From Flavobacterium sp. ACN6 (GTDB lineage Bacteria; Bacteroidota; Bacteroidia; Flavobacteriales; Flavobacteriaceae), in contig NZ_MRCQ01000016.1 of NCBI RefSeq assembly GCF_002304005.1, forward strand, positions 57,634 through 121,633: DNA of 64,000 bases, written 5' to 3'. The notes under the pieces are model-generated. The model was not told the DNA's origin and did not search any database. It saw only the letters and a list, made by a program, of their open reading frames with translations. A program made the position numbers and the translations under genes. Positions 55,453 through 64,000 of this stretch are shown here, one piece after another (positions within the stretch are counted from its first letter, which is position 1; each line of letters starts with the position of its first letter).

Positions 55453-56685
55453 ATGAAAATACCACATAACGAGATAAAACCACTTTTATTCACTTTAGTT
55501 CTGCTGATTATTTCGGTTTCTTTTTCTTTTGCAAATGATTTTAATGCTAAAAAAGATTCCACAAAGGCTAAAACTATTTCGTTTAGAATCAAATTAAAAT
55601 CGGATAGTAAAGTCAAAATAAAACCGGCGCCTTTAAAATTCAATAAACATTTCGCCTATAGTTTTACGCTTGACGATGGATACAGATCAGCTTATTTAAC
55701 AGCATTTCCATTATTGAATGGCGGAAAAATAAGCAGTCCAAACCAAAGCGAATGGAAAATCGATCAAGGCGGCGACGGAACAATTTCAAAAGGACTTTTC
55801 TATTCAGACGGATTCGGAAATAAAATTCCGTTTAAATTGGCTCTGGCAGTCAACGGCGGTTCAATTGGTGATTTACCAACAAACCGCGGACATCTTTCCT
55901 GGCCAGAAATAACGGAAATGTACAATGCTGGCTGGGATATTTTGAATCACAGTTTTCATCATGCAACAAAACACGGCACGAATTATTCGACAGAAGTAAC
56001 CGAAAATACCACTTCGATAAAACAAAATCTTGATTTTACAATGTCTCATTTTGTAGTTCCAGGCGGAGAAGGCGATCCAGATTACCATTTAGAATATGAG
56101 AAAGAAGCACTTGCTAATGGATTTTTTTCTGTTGCATCTTATAAAGGAGTTGGTCCAGTTTTTAACGTTGATTCTAAAATGAATTTAGATAAAATGATTT
56201 CTGCGAGAACTTTTGTGCAGAGTTCAAAAGACACAACCAGTTTTGAAACAATGGATCGTTATTTAAAAACCATAGATTCGATTGTTAAACAATCCAATAC
56301 AGTTTGGTTTAACGAATTTACACACGGAACAGGAAATGGAAATCTGTGGAATTTAAGCATGCGTTTTCCTGATTTTAAATATTATATGACAACGCTTTCT
56401 AATCAATACGGCGTAAAAGGAAACGATTCCATCTGGATGGCGCCGTGGCAGGAAGTCTACGAATATATTTGGTTAAGAGACAGAATTAAAGTCGAGTACA
56501 AGCAGACTAATAAAGAAATTGAAGTGACAATCGCGTTACCTGAAATTCCAGAAACATTCAGAAATCGCGATATTTCATTAGTAATTGATACCTCTTCAAA
56601 ATTTGAAATCGAATCCAACAAAGATTTAAAAATAAAAGACGACGGAAAAACAACTCATAAACAGATTTTAATTCAATGGAAATAA
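55453..56685 (+). CDS. Secreted polysaccharide deacetylase-like protein
   Basis: This 410-residue protein has a signal peptide (KPLLFTLVLLIISVSFSFA). It then carries the NodB-like deacetylase pattern: AYSFTLDDGYRSAYLTAFPLL, where the DD pair would bind metal, and later WDILNHSFHHATKHG with the histidines HSFHH. These fit the first two motifs of the family. An earlier ATG at 55405 gives a longer start but a worse signal peptide. The exact sugar substrate is unknown. It lies between the two inverted repeat copies. Confidence 0.8.
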   Translation: MKIPHNEIKPLLFTLVLLIISVSFSFANDFNAKKDSTKAKTISFRIKLKSDSKVKIKPAPLKFNKHFAYSFTLDDGYRSAYLTAFPLLNGGKISSPNQSEWKIDQGGDGTISKGLFYSDGFGNKIPFKLALAVNGGSIGDLPTNRGHLSWPEITEMYNAGWDILNHSFHHATKHGTNYSTEVTENTTSIKQNLDFTMSHFVVPGGEGDPDYHLEYEKEALANGFFSVASYKGVGPVFNVDSKMNLDKMISARTFVQSSKDTTSFETMDRYLKTIDSIVKQSNTVWFNEFTHGTGNGNLWNLSMRFPDFKYYMTTLSNQYGVKGNDSIWMAPWQEVYEYIWLRDRIKVEYKQTNKEIEVTIALPEIPETFRNRDISLVIDTSSKFEIESNKDLKIKDDGKTTHKQILIQWK

Positions 56686-56712
56686 TCCAATTAATCTGTG
56701 GCTAAAAAAAAT

Positions 56713-56831
56713 AAACACATAGAAACATAGTTTTTGCAACTGGTAAAAGGCGTTTTATAGCTATGTGTTAGAAACTAGTTTCTTTTAATCTTCTTTTTAA
56801 GATAGAGAGAAAACTATGTTTCTATGTGTTT
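56713..56831. repeat. 119-base repeat, copy 2, inverted relative to copy 1
   Basis: It begins AAACACATAGAAACATAG and ends CTATGTTTCTATGTGTTT, with TGTTAGAAACTAGTTTC in the middle. Its reverse complement aligns with the repeat at 54213-54349. It lies between the deacetylase stop and the fusion protein stop, with no terminator of the usual kind. Confidence 0.85.
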
Positions 56832-56844
56832 AAATAATTACAAA

Positions 56845-59800
56845 CTAACCAATTTCCTTTTCGTTGTCTTTTATAAAAGTATCTATATTCATTAAATATG
56901 GATCAATAACAATGCGTTGAGGTTTTGTTTTAAGTTTAATTTTACCTTCGATTTTATTGTTTTTTATAAGGAAAGTATAATGGAATAACTTTCGGTTTTC
57001 ATCGTAAATTCCAATATTGATTGTTGAGTCGTTTGTAATTTGTGTTCGTACTCCAGTTGCATTTTCCTGATATTTTTCAGAAACAGCTTTAAAAGAAACT
57101 TCATAAAAACCATTTTTTTTAATGCTTGTAACCGATTCTATTTTTGAAGAATAGGTAATAATCTGCTTAAACATTTCATCTAATTTAGAATGCAGTTTTT
57201 TATCCGTTACGGCATAAATCTCTTTCAATAAATCCTCAGCATCGGGAAACGGATTTGGATATTTATACTGATGTAGAAAATTTTTCAAAGCCAGATTTAC
57301 TTTTTCTTCCCCAATTAACATTCGCAATTGATGCATTATAATCATTCCTTTGTCATAAGGTAAATGCGGCGTGTCGTAATTGGTTTTGTATAAAGGCGTT
57401 TCAGGATCATAACTTCTGGCGCTTAAATATAAATCGAGATGAATTTTTAGAGTTTCCAGCGCTTTTTCCAAACCATGTTCTTTTTCATATAACATCAGCT
57501 CTGTATACTGCGCCAAAGTTTCGGTCAAAATCCAGCTTCCTTCCTTTTGTTCCGGACTTATCTGCGCATTTCCCCACCACTCGTGAGACATTTCATGAGC
57601 CGTTAATTGGTTAATTACATCTTCTTTGTCTTTATTGGTAAGATCGCTGTAAAAACCAAAATTCTCTTTCATAAAAACTGTCGACGGATAGGAAGTCGCA
57701 GCAAATCCATCGGCGAAAGCAGAAACTTCGGCGTAGCGAATGGATTTATACGGATATTTTCCAAAATTACTTTGACAATAATCTAACGTATTCTGTACAT
57801 CCTGAATTAACTTTTCAATGTTTCTAGAATGTCTTTTATCATAAAAAACTTCAATCGAAATACCTTTATAATTTGTTTTTTTGATTTGACATTCCGCGGA
57901 AGCGAAAGCAAATCGAAACGGAATCTTGCCATTTGATTGATAATGAAAATAATTGCGGTTATTTTTCTTCCATTTTCCAATTAAATCTCCAACACCAATT
58001 GCAGTTTGATTTTCTGAAGTTGAAACAACAGCATCATAATCAACAAAATCATATTTGATTTCCGATTTATCTTCCAGTTTTTTAAGAGGCATCTGAGGTT
58101 TTAAATGTCTTTTGGTTCGTTCTTTTTTACTGCTGATTTCATTCGATTCTTGATAACCAAAAAGAGGAAAGTAGCGGCTTATACGCATAAAAGAACCATT
58201 TTCGATTATTGAATTGAATGGCGTATGTCCTTTAAATGGCGACCATGATGACTCAAATGAAAAGTTTATTTTCATTTTTTGCTGCGGTAACAAAGGTTTT
58301 TTAAGGCGATACCAATAATGATGGAATGTTGAAACATCATCTAGTTTTTTAGAATTCGGAATCTCAATAGAAGTCAGTTTAGAATTTCGATCTATATATA
58401 GGAGTAAACTATCAATTGGTTTTTCAGAATTATTGATTAACTCATAACTGCCTTTAACTTCATAGCGGTTTTCTTCTGGAAATAAATCGACTTTACTTTT
58501 TACTGAAACAATTGTAGGCTGTGCCAGATTTGTATATTTTTTGAATGGATTTTCATATTTTTCGCTCCAGTTATTCTGATCTTCTTCGGTTAAATATGGA
58601 TATTCGATGTTAATTTTATAAAAAAGGTAACTTCCAAAACCAATAAAAAGGATGATTCCAAAACCTAAAGTTGTTTTTTGAATAATATTAAATGAATTTC
58701 TTCGAAAGGTTTTTACTATTGAAGCACTCCTTTTCCATAAAATCCCTGTCAAAGTCAGCAGAATTAAAGCCAATCCGAAATTGTACAACATCGAAATATG
58801 AAAAGGAAAAGTATATCTTCCGAAACCATTCAAATCAAAATATTCTGTTTTAAAAGCATTTCCAAATCGTAATAATGGATGTGAAATCCCCAATTGTTCT
58901 CCAATTCCAGTACAAAACAAAATGCAGACAAAAGCAGCAATTGAAAGTCCGATATATTTATTTTTAATAAAAGTCTGAATCGCAATAATCATTATTGAAA
59001 TCAACAACAACGGAAATCCCAGATAATAATATAAAGAAAGATAAAGACCAATTTCGATTGGAGCATTAGCATTGGCAAACTGAAATCCGCATCCAATCAA
59101 AATACTGATACTAATAAGGATTAATGGAATTATAAAAAGTGACGTCAATTTCGCCAATATAACTGCAAATTGAGAATAAGGCGCTGTATTCTCCAGCATT
59201 TCAAATTTCGAATTCTCACTTCGGTTTAATAATTCACTGCTATAAAAAAGAAGAATCAAGATCAGAATAAAAGGCAGGCGGTCCATTATGGTTGTAAGCA
59301 ACAAAGCGGTATCGGTAATTTTTTCCGCTAATCGAATGCCACCGTCAATTTCATCCGAAATCTCAATCATTAACAATCCCGAAAATAAGAGAACAATCAA
59401 CAAAAACGGAATTCCTTTTAGAATCAAAAAAATATCCATTTTAATATTACTTTTAAAAATAGCAAAATTATGTCTGAAAGTTTTGAATTCGATGTTTTTA
59501 GGAATTTCCGAAGAAAGCACATTTAATTCTTTGGAAATAATTTTAGGCGTTTTGACTTTTTTGGTTTTCGTTTTTCGGAAAGAAAACAATCGATACGAAA
59601 TAAAAAGTAAAAGCATCGAAACCAAAATCCAAAGAATCCGATTGAATAAAAAGTTCCCCGAAAGCGAAACCAGTTCTGTGTTTTTTTCAATCGCTGTCCA
59701 ATATCTCGTTTGTTCTAAAAAAGCAGCCAAACCAAACGGATCTATTTTTGCTGCCAGAGACATGGCTTTCGCCGAAGATGGAGAAGCATTCGCAAATAGG

Positions 59801-60384
59801 GGAGAATTAGAAAAAATCGAACCCGCAATATATAAGATGTAAATTAGTAAACCACCAACATAAATGAAAAGTTTACTTCTTGTAAGCCAGGCTAAAGCTG
59901 TGAGAATAGAAAGACACAAGAAAATATTGGGAATCACTATGATCAAATACGGCCAGACATAATTTATAATTTCAAAAGGTCCAAGTTCACTTTTTTCAAG
60001 CCATGACATTTGATGCCCAACGATCATTCCGATAATAAACATTCCGAAAGAAACTACAGCAATTATAAATGCGGTAATGAATTTACTTGCCAAATAATGA
60101 AACTTAGAAATAGGAGAGGAGAAAATAATCGAATCGAATTTCGTTTCATATTCCTTTAAAAAACTTTGCGCTGTTTGAAGTGTAATCGAAAATATTGTCA
60201 TTAACGAAATCAGCCCAATCGCATACGCAAGCACAAACGGACTATTTTTATAAGCGCCTGAAAACGAAAAGTTCGCAAAAGCACTCACAAAAAATCCTAA
60301 TATTAAATAAATAATAAATGTGGCATAAAACGTCCAGCTTCTGGTATTGTTATGCCATTCAAATTGAATTAATTTAGAAAGCAT
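56845..60384 (-). CDS. ABC-2 permease fused to an M1 aminopeptidase
   Basis: This 1179-residue protein joins two functions. The N-terminal half (about residues 1-600) has some twelve hydrophobic helices like an ABC-2 type permease of the Gld/exporter group. The C-terminal half (about 620-1179) is an M1 metallopeptidase, with the zinc motif HEMSH near residue 930 (AHEMSHEWWGN) and the downstream glutamate in TETLAQY. The usual GAMEN motif is not clear. The ATPase gene follows upstream on the same strand with a four-base gap and is surely its partner. Such fusions occur in Bacteroidota; their substrate is unknown. Confidence 0.9.
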   Translation of the reverse strand: MLSKLIQFEWHNNTRSWTFYATFIIYLILGFFVSAFANFSFSGAYKNSPFVLAYAIGLISLMTIFSITLQTAQSFLKEYETKFDSIIFSSPISKFHYLASKFITAFIIAVVSFGMFIIGMIVGHQMSWLEKSELGPFEIINYVWPYLIIVIPNIFLCLSILTALAWLTRSKLFIYVGGLLIYILYIAGSIFSNSPLFANASPSSAKAMSLAAKIDPFGLAAFLEQTRYWTAIEKNTELVSLSGNFLFNRILWILVSMLLLFISYRLFSFRKTKTKKVKTPKIISKELNVLSSEIPKNIEFKTFRHNFAIFKSNIKMDIFLILKGIPFLLIVLLFSGLLMIEISDEIDGGIRLAEKITDTALLLTTIMDRLPFILILILLFYSSELLNRSENSKFEMLENTAPYSQFAVILAKLTSLFIIPLILISISILIGCGFQFANANAPIEIGLYLSLYYYLGFPLLLISIMIIAIQTFIKNKYIGLSIAAFVCILFCTGIGEQLGISHPLLRFGNAFKTEYFDLNGFGRYTFPFHISMLYNFGLALILLTLTGILWKRSASIVKTFRRNSFNIIQKTTLGFGIILFIGFGSYLFYKINIEYPYLTEEDQNNWSEKYENPFKKYTNLAQPTIVSVKSKVDLFPEENRYEVKGSYELINNSEKPIDSLLLYIDRNSKLTSIEIPNSKKLDDVSTFHHYWYRLKKPLLPQQKMKINFSFESSWSPFKGHTPFNSIIENGSFMRISRYFPLFGYQESNEISSKKERTKRHLKPQMPLKKLEDKSEIKYDFVDYDAVVSTSENQTAIGVGDLIGKWKKNNRNYFHYQSNGKIPFRFAFASAECQIKKTNYKGISIEVFYDKRHSRNIEKLIQDVQNTLDYCQSNFGKYPYKSIRYAEVSAFADGFAATSYPSTVFMKENFGFYSDLTNKDKEDVINQLTAHEMSHEWWGNAQISPEQKEGSWILTETLAQYTELMLYEKEHGLEKALETLKIHLDLYLSARSYDPETPLYKTNYDTPHLPYDKGMIIMHQLRMLIGEEKVNLALKNFLHQYKYPNPFPDAEDLLKEIYAVTDKKLHSKLDEMFKQIITYSSKIESVTSIKKNGFYEVSFKAVSEKYQENATGVRTQITNDSTINIGIYDENRKLFHYTFLIKNNKIEGKIKLKTKPQRIVIDPYLMNIDTFIKDNEKEIG

Positions 60385-60388
60385 AACT

Positions 60389-61273
60389 TTAATTTTTAAG
60401 TTGATTTTGATTTAAAACACTAAAATAGACATCGCTCAAATCTGGCGAGATTAATTCGAAACCAGAATCAGGTCTTTCATTTGAGAATACATGAATATTG
60501 ATTCTACCTGAATTTAAATGTGATGAAATGATATTAAAGTTCAATTTGTGATCGTTTAATTCATGTTTTTGAATCGCCTTCATCCAGATTTTATCTTTTA
60601 AAGAATCAATTGCTTCGTTTGGTTTTCCTTCCAAAATCAATTTTCCATTCGAGATAATTGCCATTTTCGGACATAAATCACGAACGTCTTCTACAATGTG
60701 AGTCGAAAGAACTACAATAATGCTTTCACCAATTTCACTCAGCAGATTATTGAATCGGTTTCTTTCCTCTGGATCAAGTCCTGCTGTTGGTTCATCTACA
60801 ATAATAATCTTGGGATTTCCCAGCAAAGCCTGCGCAATGCCAAACCTTTGTCGCATACCGCCAGAAAAAGAATGAACCGCCTTGTCTTTATGCTGCAGTA
60901 AATTAGTCTGCTGCAACAAATACAAAATTTGATCGTGGCGTTCCCTCTTGTTGACGATTCCCTTTAAAACCGCCAGATGATCCAGAAGTCGATAAGCAGA
61001 AATTTTAGGATAAACGCCAAATTCCTGTGGCAGGTAACCCAGATTTTGCCTAACATACATTGGATTTTCCAGAATATTAATTCCGTTAAACTCGATAATT
61101 CCAGAAGTCGGTTCCTGCAAAGCCGCAATAGTTCGCATTAAGCTTGACTTTCCTGCGCCGTTTGGACCTAATAAGCCAAACATTCCGTTTGTAATTTCAA
61201 GCGATAAATGGTCAATCGCTTTCGTACCGTCCTCGTACGTTTTGCTTAGATTTTTGATTGATAAACTGTTCAT
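60389..61273 (-). CDS. ABC transporter ATPase
   Basis: This 294-residue ATPase has Walker A GPNGAGKS at residues 36-43, the signature SFSGGMRQRFGIAQ, Walker B KIIIVDEPTAGLD and the switch histidine STHIVED. It belongs to the ABC-2 exporter ATPase group. It precedes the permease/peptidase fusion gene by four bases on the same strand, so the two form a transporter. The C-terminal part (about 215-294) is a family-specific extension of low similarity. Confidence 0.94.
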   Translation of the reverse strand: MNSLSIKNLSKTYEDGTKAIDHLSLEITNGMFGLLGPNGAGKSSLMRTIAALQEPTSGIIEFNGINILENPMYVRQNLGYLPQEFGVYPKISAYRLLDHLAVLKGIVNKRERHDQILYLLQQTNLLQHKDKAVHSFSGGMRQRFGIAQALLGNPKIIIVDEPTAGLDPEERNRFNNLLSEIGESIIVVLSTHIVEDVRDLCPKMAIISNGKLILEGKPNEAIDSLKDKIWMKAIQKHELNDHKLNFNIISSHLNSGRINIHVFSNERPDSGFELISPDLSDVYFSVLNQNQLKN

Positions 61274-61390
61274 TTTTTGATTGATTTTGATGATTAAATT
61301 AAATTATGATGTGAAAAATTTAGGCAATAGAATACCTCTCGGCTTCAAAAACCGATTTATTATATTTAGAAATTAAGATTTAGAAGAAAG

Positions 61391-61597
61391 CTATTCCGCC
61401 GAGTATTCTAAAATATCGCCAGGCTGGCAGTCTAATATTTTACAAATAGCTTCGAGCGTGTCAAATCGGATTCCTTTTGCTTTTCCAGTTTTTAGAATCG
61501 ATAAATTAGCAGGTGTAATATTTAGTTTTTCTGCCAACTCTTTACTCTGCATCTTGCGTTTGGCAAGCATTACATCAACATTTACAATTATTGGCAT
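61391..61597 (-). CDS. Small XRE-type helix-turn-helix regulator
   Basis: This 68-residue DNA-binding protein is almost only a helix-turn-helix: MLAKRKMQSKELAEKLNITP, then ANLSILKTGKAKGIRFDTLE and CKILDCQPGDILEY. It follows a DUF2975 membrane protein gene by two bases on the same strand. The DUF2975-XRE pair is common in bacteria; a regulatory link to the membrane protein is likely but its signal is unknown. Confidence 0.9.
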   Translation of the reverse strand: MPIIVNVDVMLAKRKMQSKELAEKLNITPANLSILKTGKAKGIRFDTLEAICKILDCQPGDILEYSAE

Positions 61598-61599
61598 AG

Positions 61600-62115
61600 T
61601 TATATAAATAAGTCTTGTTCGTTCTGAAGGTTTAAACCTTGTTTAAAAATCGCTGCTAAAAAGTAGGCGAAAACCCCAAGCATTCCGTGCAGCAAGATAA
61701 AAATGGATACTTCATTGTCCAGCGGAACAAAAAAGAAAGCCACAAAAATTACACTAATTGGAATCAATAAATTGGATAAATAGAAACGCCTTAAATGGGA
61801 AATTCCATTTGGAGTAAATAATTTCGGTTGATAAAATACCTTAAAAACATTACTGCTTAATAAAAAGAAAAGTCCATATAAACTCAAAGGAGCCAAAAAA
61901 TCAAAAAGAATATACGGCACATTATAATCACCAAGCATTAACGGATGAGAAGTAAAAGGATAACAAACCTGAAAATACCTTCCGTTGTCCTTAAATGTCA
62001 AAAATAATCCTGTTAGCAAAGTAAAAACAGAATATAAGGCCAGAAAGAAATAAATAACAGCCAAAAATCGAGTAAAGTAAAATAGTATTTTTGATACAAT
62101 ATGAGTTGTCTTCAT
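61600..62115 (-). CDS. DUF2975 membrane protein
   Basis: This 171-residue protein has four hydrophobic segments (about 12-35, 65-85, 105-125 and 135-155), as in the DUF2975 family. Its partner HTH gene follows by two bases. A strong promoter (TTG, 18-base spacer, TACATTTG) lies 25 bases upstream. The pair probably forms one transcript that may also reach the ABC genes after a 117-base gap. The function is unknown. Confidence 0.88.
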   Translation of the reverse strand: MKTTHIVSKILFYFTRFLAVIYFFLALYSVFTLLTGLFLTFKDNGRYFQVCYPFTSHPLMLGDYNVPYILFDFLAPLSLYGLFFLLSSNVFKVFYQPKLFTPNGISHLRRFYLSNLLIPISVIFVAFFFVPLDNEVSIFILLHGMLGVFAYFLAAIFKQGLNLQNEQDLFI

Positions 62116-62140
62116 AAACTGAAAAGTTAAATTGATATTG

Positions 62141-62169
62141 CAAATGTATAATTAATTATCGTAAAACAA
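62141..62169 (-). promoter_or_regulatory. Promoter of the DUF2975-XRE unit
   Basis: On the minus strand TTG (62167-62169), an 18-base spacer and TACATTTG (62141-62148) fit the Bacteroidota consensus exactly. Confidence 0.75.
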
Positions 62170-62262
62170 TAATTAATTATTAAAAATTCTGCTTCTTAGC
62201 TCTTTTAAGAATATTATAATTCTATTAACATTAGAAAACAAAACGCATCCATATAAATGAGT

Positions 62263-62270
62263 TAATTTTG
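62263..62270 (+). promoter_or_regulatory. Putative -7 box of the flavin oxidoreductase gene
   Basis: TAATTTTG matches TAnnTTTG, 19 bases before the start. No -33 TTG is evident. Confidence 0.45.
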
Positions 62271-62289
62271 TATACTAGCATTTTTTTAT

Positions 62290-63306
62290 ATGAAAAACCC
62301 AATTTCGGTCTCTTTATTAGACCTAGCTATCATCACTCAGGATAGCAATGCCTCAGAAACATTTCAAAAAACAAAAGACATAGCGCAATTAGCAGATAAT
62401 TTAGGATACAAGCGATTTTGGCTGGCCGAACATCACAATATGGCACATGTTGCCAGTACAGCAACAGTTGTTTTGATTGGTTATGTAGCAAGTCAGACAA
62501 AAAATATCCGCGTAGGTTCTGGCGGAATCATGCTGCCGAATCACTCTCCTTTAGTAGTTGCCGAGCAATTCGGAACCCTTGAAACACTTTATCCAAACCG
62601 AATCGATTTAGGTTTAGGAAGAGCCCCAGGAACAGATCAGCCAACTGCAGAAGCAATTCGAAAAGATTTTTTTGAGCAGGCACAGCGTTTTCCGCAAAAT
62701 GTAAGCAAACTGCAAGGGTATTTTTCTTCAGAAAATGAAACAGGAAAAGTACGTGCATTCCCAGCCGAAGGTTTAAAAGTCCCAATCTGGATTCTAGGAT
62801 CAAGTATGGACAGCGCAGCATTAGCAGCAGCTTACGGATTACCTTATGCATTCGCTGGACATTTTGCTCCTAAGCTGATGATTCAGGCATTTGAATTTTA
62901 CCGCGAAAATTTCCAGCCTTCAGAATATTTAGACAAACCCAAAACAATGGCCTGTCTTAATATCATTGCAGCAGATACAAACGAAGAAGCAGAACTATTA
63001 TCTACAAGTTTACATCAAATGTTTCTGAACTTAATTAGAAACGACCGCAAAGGTTTACAGCCGCCCGTTCCATCATTGGATGACATTATGAACGAACAAG
63101 AGCGTTTCCATGTAAACCAAATGACAGCAGGAACCTTTACAGGAAACAAAGAACAATTAATAACCGATTTGAAAAAGTTCATAGACTACGCCAGAATCGA
63201 CGAGCTTATGGTAACAAGCCCAATCTTCGACCATCAGGCAAAACTAAAAAGCATTGAGATCACAAAAGAAGTAATCGACAGTTTAAATGAAAGTATACAT
63301 ATATAA
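62290..63306 (+). CDS. LLM-class flavin-dependent oxidoreductase
   Basis: This 338-residue protein belongs to the bacterial luciferase-like family, in the group of single-component 'alkanal monooxygenase alpha-like' proteins. It has the pattern LADNLGYKRFWLAEHHNM, VGSGGIMLPNHSPLVVAEQFG, NRIDLGLGRAPGTD and WILGSSMDSAALAAAYGLPYAFA. These proteins bind FMN; the substrate is not known. It is a single-gene unit and is followed by a palindrome that may terminate it. Confidence 0.93.
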   Translation: MKNPISVSLLDLAIITQDSNASETFQKTKDIAQLADNLGYKRFWLAEHHNMAHVASTATVVLIGYVASQTKNIRVGSGGIMLPNHSPLVVAEQFGTLETLYPNRIDLGLGRAPGTDQPTAEAIRKDFFEQAQRFPQNVSKLQGYFSSENETGKVRAFPAEGLKVPIWILGSSMDSAALAAAYGLPYAFAGHFAPKLMIQAFEFYRENFQPSEYLDKPKTMACLNIIAADTNEEAELLSTSLHQMFLNLIRNDRKGLQPPVPSLDDIMNEQERFHVNQMTAGTFTGNKEQLITDLKKFIDYARIDELMVTSPIFDHQAKLKSIEITKEVIDSLNESIHI

Positions 63307-63342
63307 GTATACATATATATAAAGAGTAGATTTCATTCACAC

Positions 63343-63380
63343 AACCCGACAGGTTTTAAAACCTGTCGGGTTTACTTTTT
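63343..63380 (+). terminator. Palindrome AACCCGACAGGTTTT/AAAACCTGTCGGGTT with T-run
   Basis: A perfect 15-base inverted repeat is followed by TTTACTTTTTTA, so it may terminate the oxidoreductase transcript. The core is the same CAGGTTT/AAACCTG seen in the kdp spacers, so it may also be a dispersed repeat that serves as terminator. Confidence 0.65.
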
Positions 63381-63426
63381 TATATACCTATATATATGTA
63401 TAAAATTAATTAAAATCCAATTTTCC

Positions 63427-63770
63427 GTAGAGACGCACAGCAGTGCGTCTTATGCGTAACGCAGGTGTTATTAAAAATCCGATTTGTTAATCAAAATCAA
63501 TGTCAGGCTGAGCGAAGTCGAAGCCCGCGTCCCATATCCCACAATCCAGACAAATGGAGTTTGGATTTTAAAAAATTGGAATTTAATTTTAATAAGGAGC
63601 TGTTTCCCGCTAGGGCAGTAGTTTTCAAAAGAAACAGAGTGTAATAACAGCAACAAAACGAATATAAAAGAAAAATATAAGCCTTCTGGTCTCCGCGGGA
63701 TTCATAAAACGACAGAAAAACAAAACTTTGAGCCATTGCGCCTTCGCGGCAAAATGAACTAAATCCCTGT
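63427..63770. repeat. Spacer filled with several short repeat families
   Basis: Within the 694-base gap are a palindrome AGACGCACAG/CAGTGCGTCT (63431-63450), the word CTGAGCGAAGTCGAAG (near 63508), and CTTTGAGCCATTGCGCCTTC (near 63727), related to that at 39.6 kb. Weak open frames exist on the minus strand, but they look like chance. The rest of the gap up to the last promoter has no gene. Confidence 0.6.
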
Positions 63771-63943
63771 AAAACCTGTAAATTCGCAAAAACCACCTTT
63801 TGAAAAACGCTGAAAATGTAGAAATAACAGCGTGATGAAGAAAAAACTGACAATGATTCAAAAAAAAATAAAATGTAAATAAGCAGTTATCAGAGTGTTA
63901 AGAAAAAAGCGTTTAAAACATGGAAAAAATATAAAAAAAAGGC

Positions 63944-63973
63944 TTGTAAATGTAAATAAAGGTGGTACTTTTG
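63944..63973 (+). promoter_or_regulatory. Promoter of a probable stable RNA operon beyond the edge
   Basis: TTG at 63944-63946, a 19-base spacer and TACTTTTG at 63966-63973 fit the consensus. The following leader GCACCCGCAACAACGACAAA resembles those of flavobacterial rRNA or tRNA transcripts, but no RNA gene is inside the window. Confidence 0.7.
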
Positions 63974-64000
63974 CACCCGCAACAACGACAAACGTTCACT

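Noticed and set aside
63471..63861. Three overlapping minus-strand open frames in the last spacer
   Set aside because: They are short, overlap one another, run through repeats and have the composition of random AT-rich translation, with no ribosome-binding site or known family.
1..64000. CRISPR array, prophage, insertion sequence or restriction/defence system
   Set aside because: No spaced direct repeats of CRISPR type, no transposase, integrase or phage structural gene, and no defence gene beyond the small toxin-antitoxin pair were seen.

Overview
The window is AT-rich chromosomal DNA of a Flavobacterium-like member of the Bacteroidota. Three things point there: the RpoB and RpoC sequences, promoters of the Bacteroidota type (a -7 box TAnnTTTG, with TTG about 17-23 bases upstream), and the dispersed palindromic repeats typical of flavobacterial spacers. 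It holds about 48 protein genes and no complete RNA gene. The last 60 bases look like the promoter of a stable RNA (rRNA or tRNA) operon that starts just past the edge.

Layout. 1-8.7 kb: 5'-truncated rpoB, rpoC and a DUF3467 gene. 9-21.3 kb: a CxxC/carboxypeptidase-regulatory-like protein, prfC on the minus strand, a SurA-like parvulin, a MoxR ATPase, two unrelated aconitases side by side (acnB, then a mitochondrial-type acn), and a LysM-NlpC/P60 hydrolase. 21.3-29 kb, mostly minus strand: a histidine kinase and receiver pair, a trans-aconitate methyltransferase-like gene, small envelope proteins, an amino-acid permease, a heptanucleotide tandem repeat, a small membrane gene with a frameshift, and a DUF1810 gene. 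29-37.1 kb: a DNA-damage island with AlkB, exonuclease III, an exonuclease/GIY-YIG fusion, a DnaE2-like polymerase, a DinB polymerase and a divergent self-cleaving S24 repressor. A small toxin-antitoxin pair follows. 37.8-52 kb: the potassium-transport kdp operon with KdpF and another tiny membrane protein, a porin, a KdpD split into sensor and kinase genes, and upstream a sigma-54 activator with a TPR histidine kinase. 52.2-56.7 kb: a second sigma-54 activator, an alpha/beta hydrolase and a polysaccharide deacetylase-like protein. The last two lie between inverted copies of one repeat. 56.8-62.1 kb: an ABC permease/M1 peptidase fusion with its ATPase, and an XRE-DUF2975 pair. 62.3-64 kb: a luciferase-like oxidoreductase and a repeat-filled spacer.

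How the genes work together. The 31.9-37.1 kb block reads as a self-contained inducible mutagenesis cassette: the S24 repressor is divergent from dinB-dnaE2-exo/GIY-YIG, and one 10-base direct repeat sits at both predicted promoters. The kdp block has no KdpE; the nearest candidate regulator is an NtrC-type sigma-54 activator. Almost every spacer inside kdp carries a different palindromic repeat family.

I found no CRISPR array, prophage, complete insertion sequence or known defence system. The least ordinary items are a member of the 28 kb membrane-gene family whose frame breaks exactly at a canonical -1 slippery heptamer, a structured RNA-like repeat in two copies, the split-KdpD/sigma-54 arrangement, and the inverted repeat pair around 54.4-56.7 kb.
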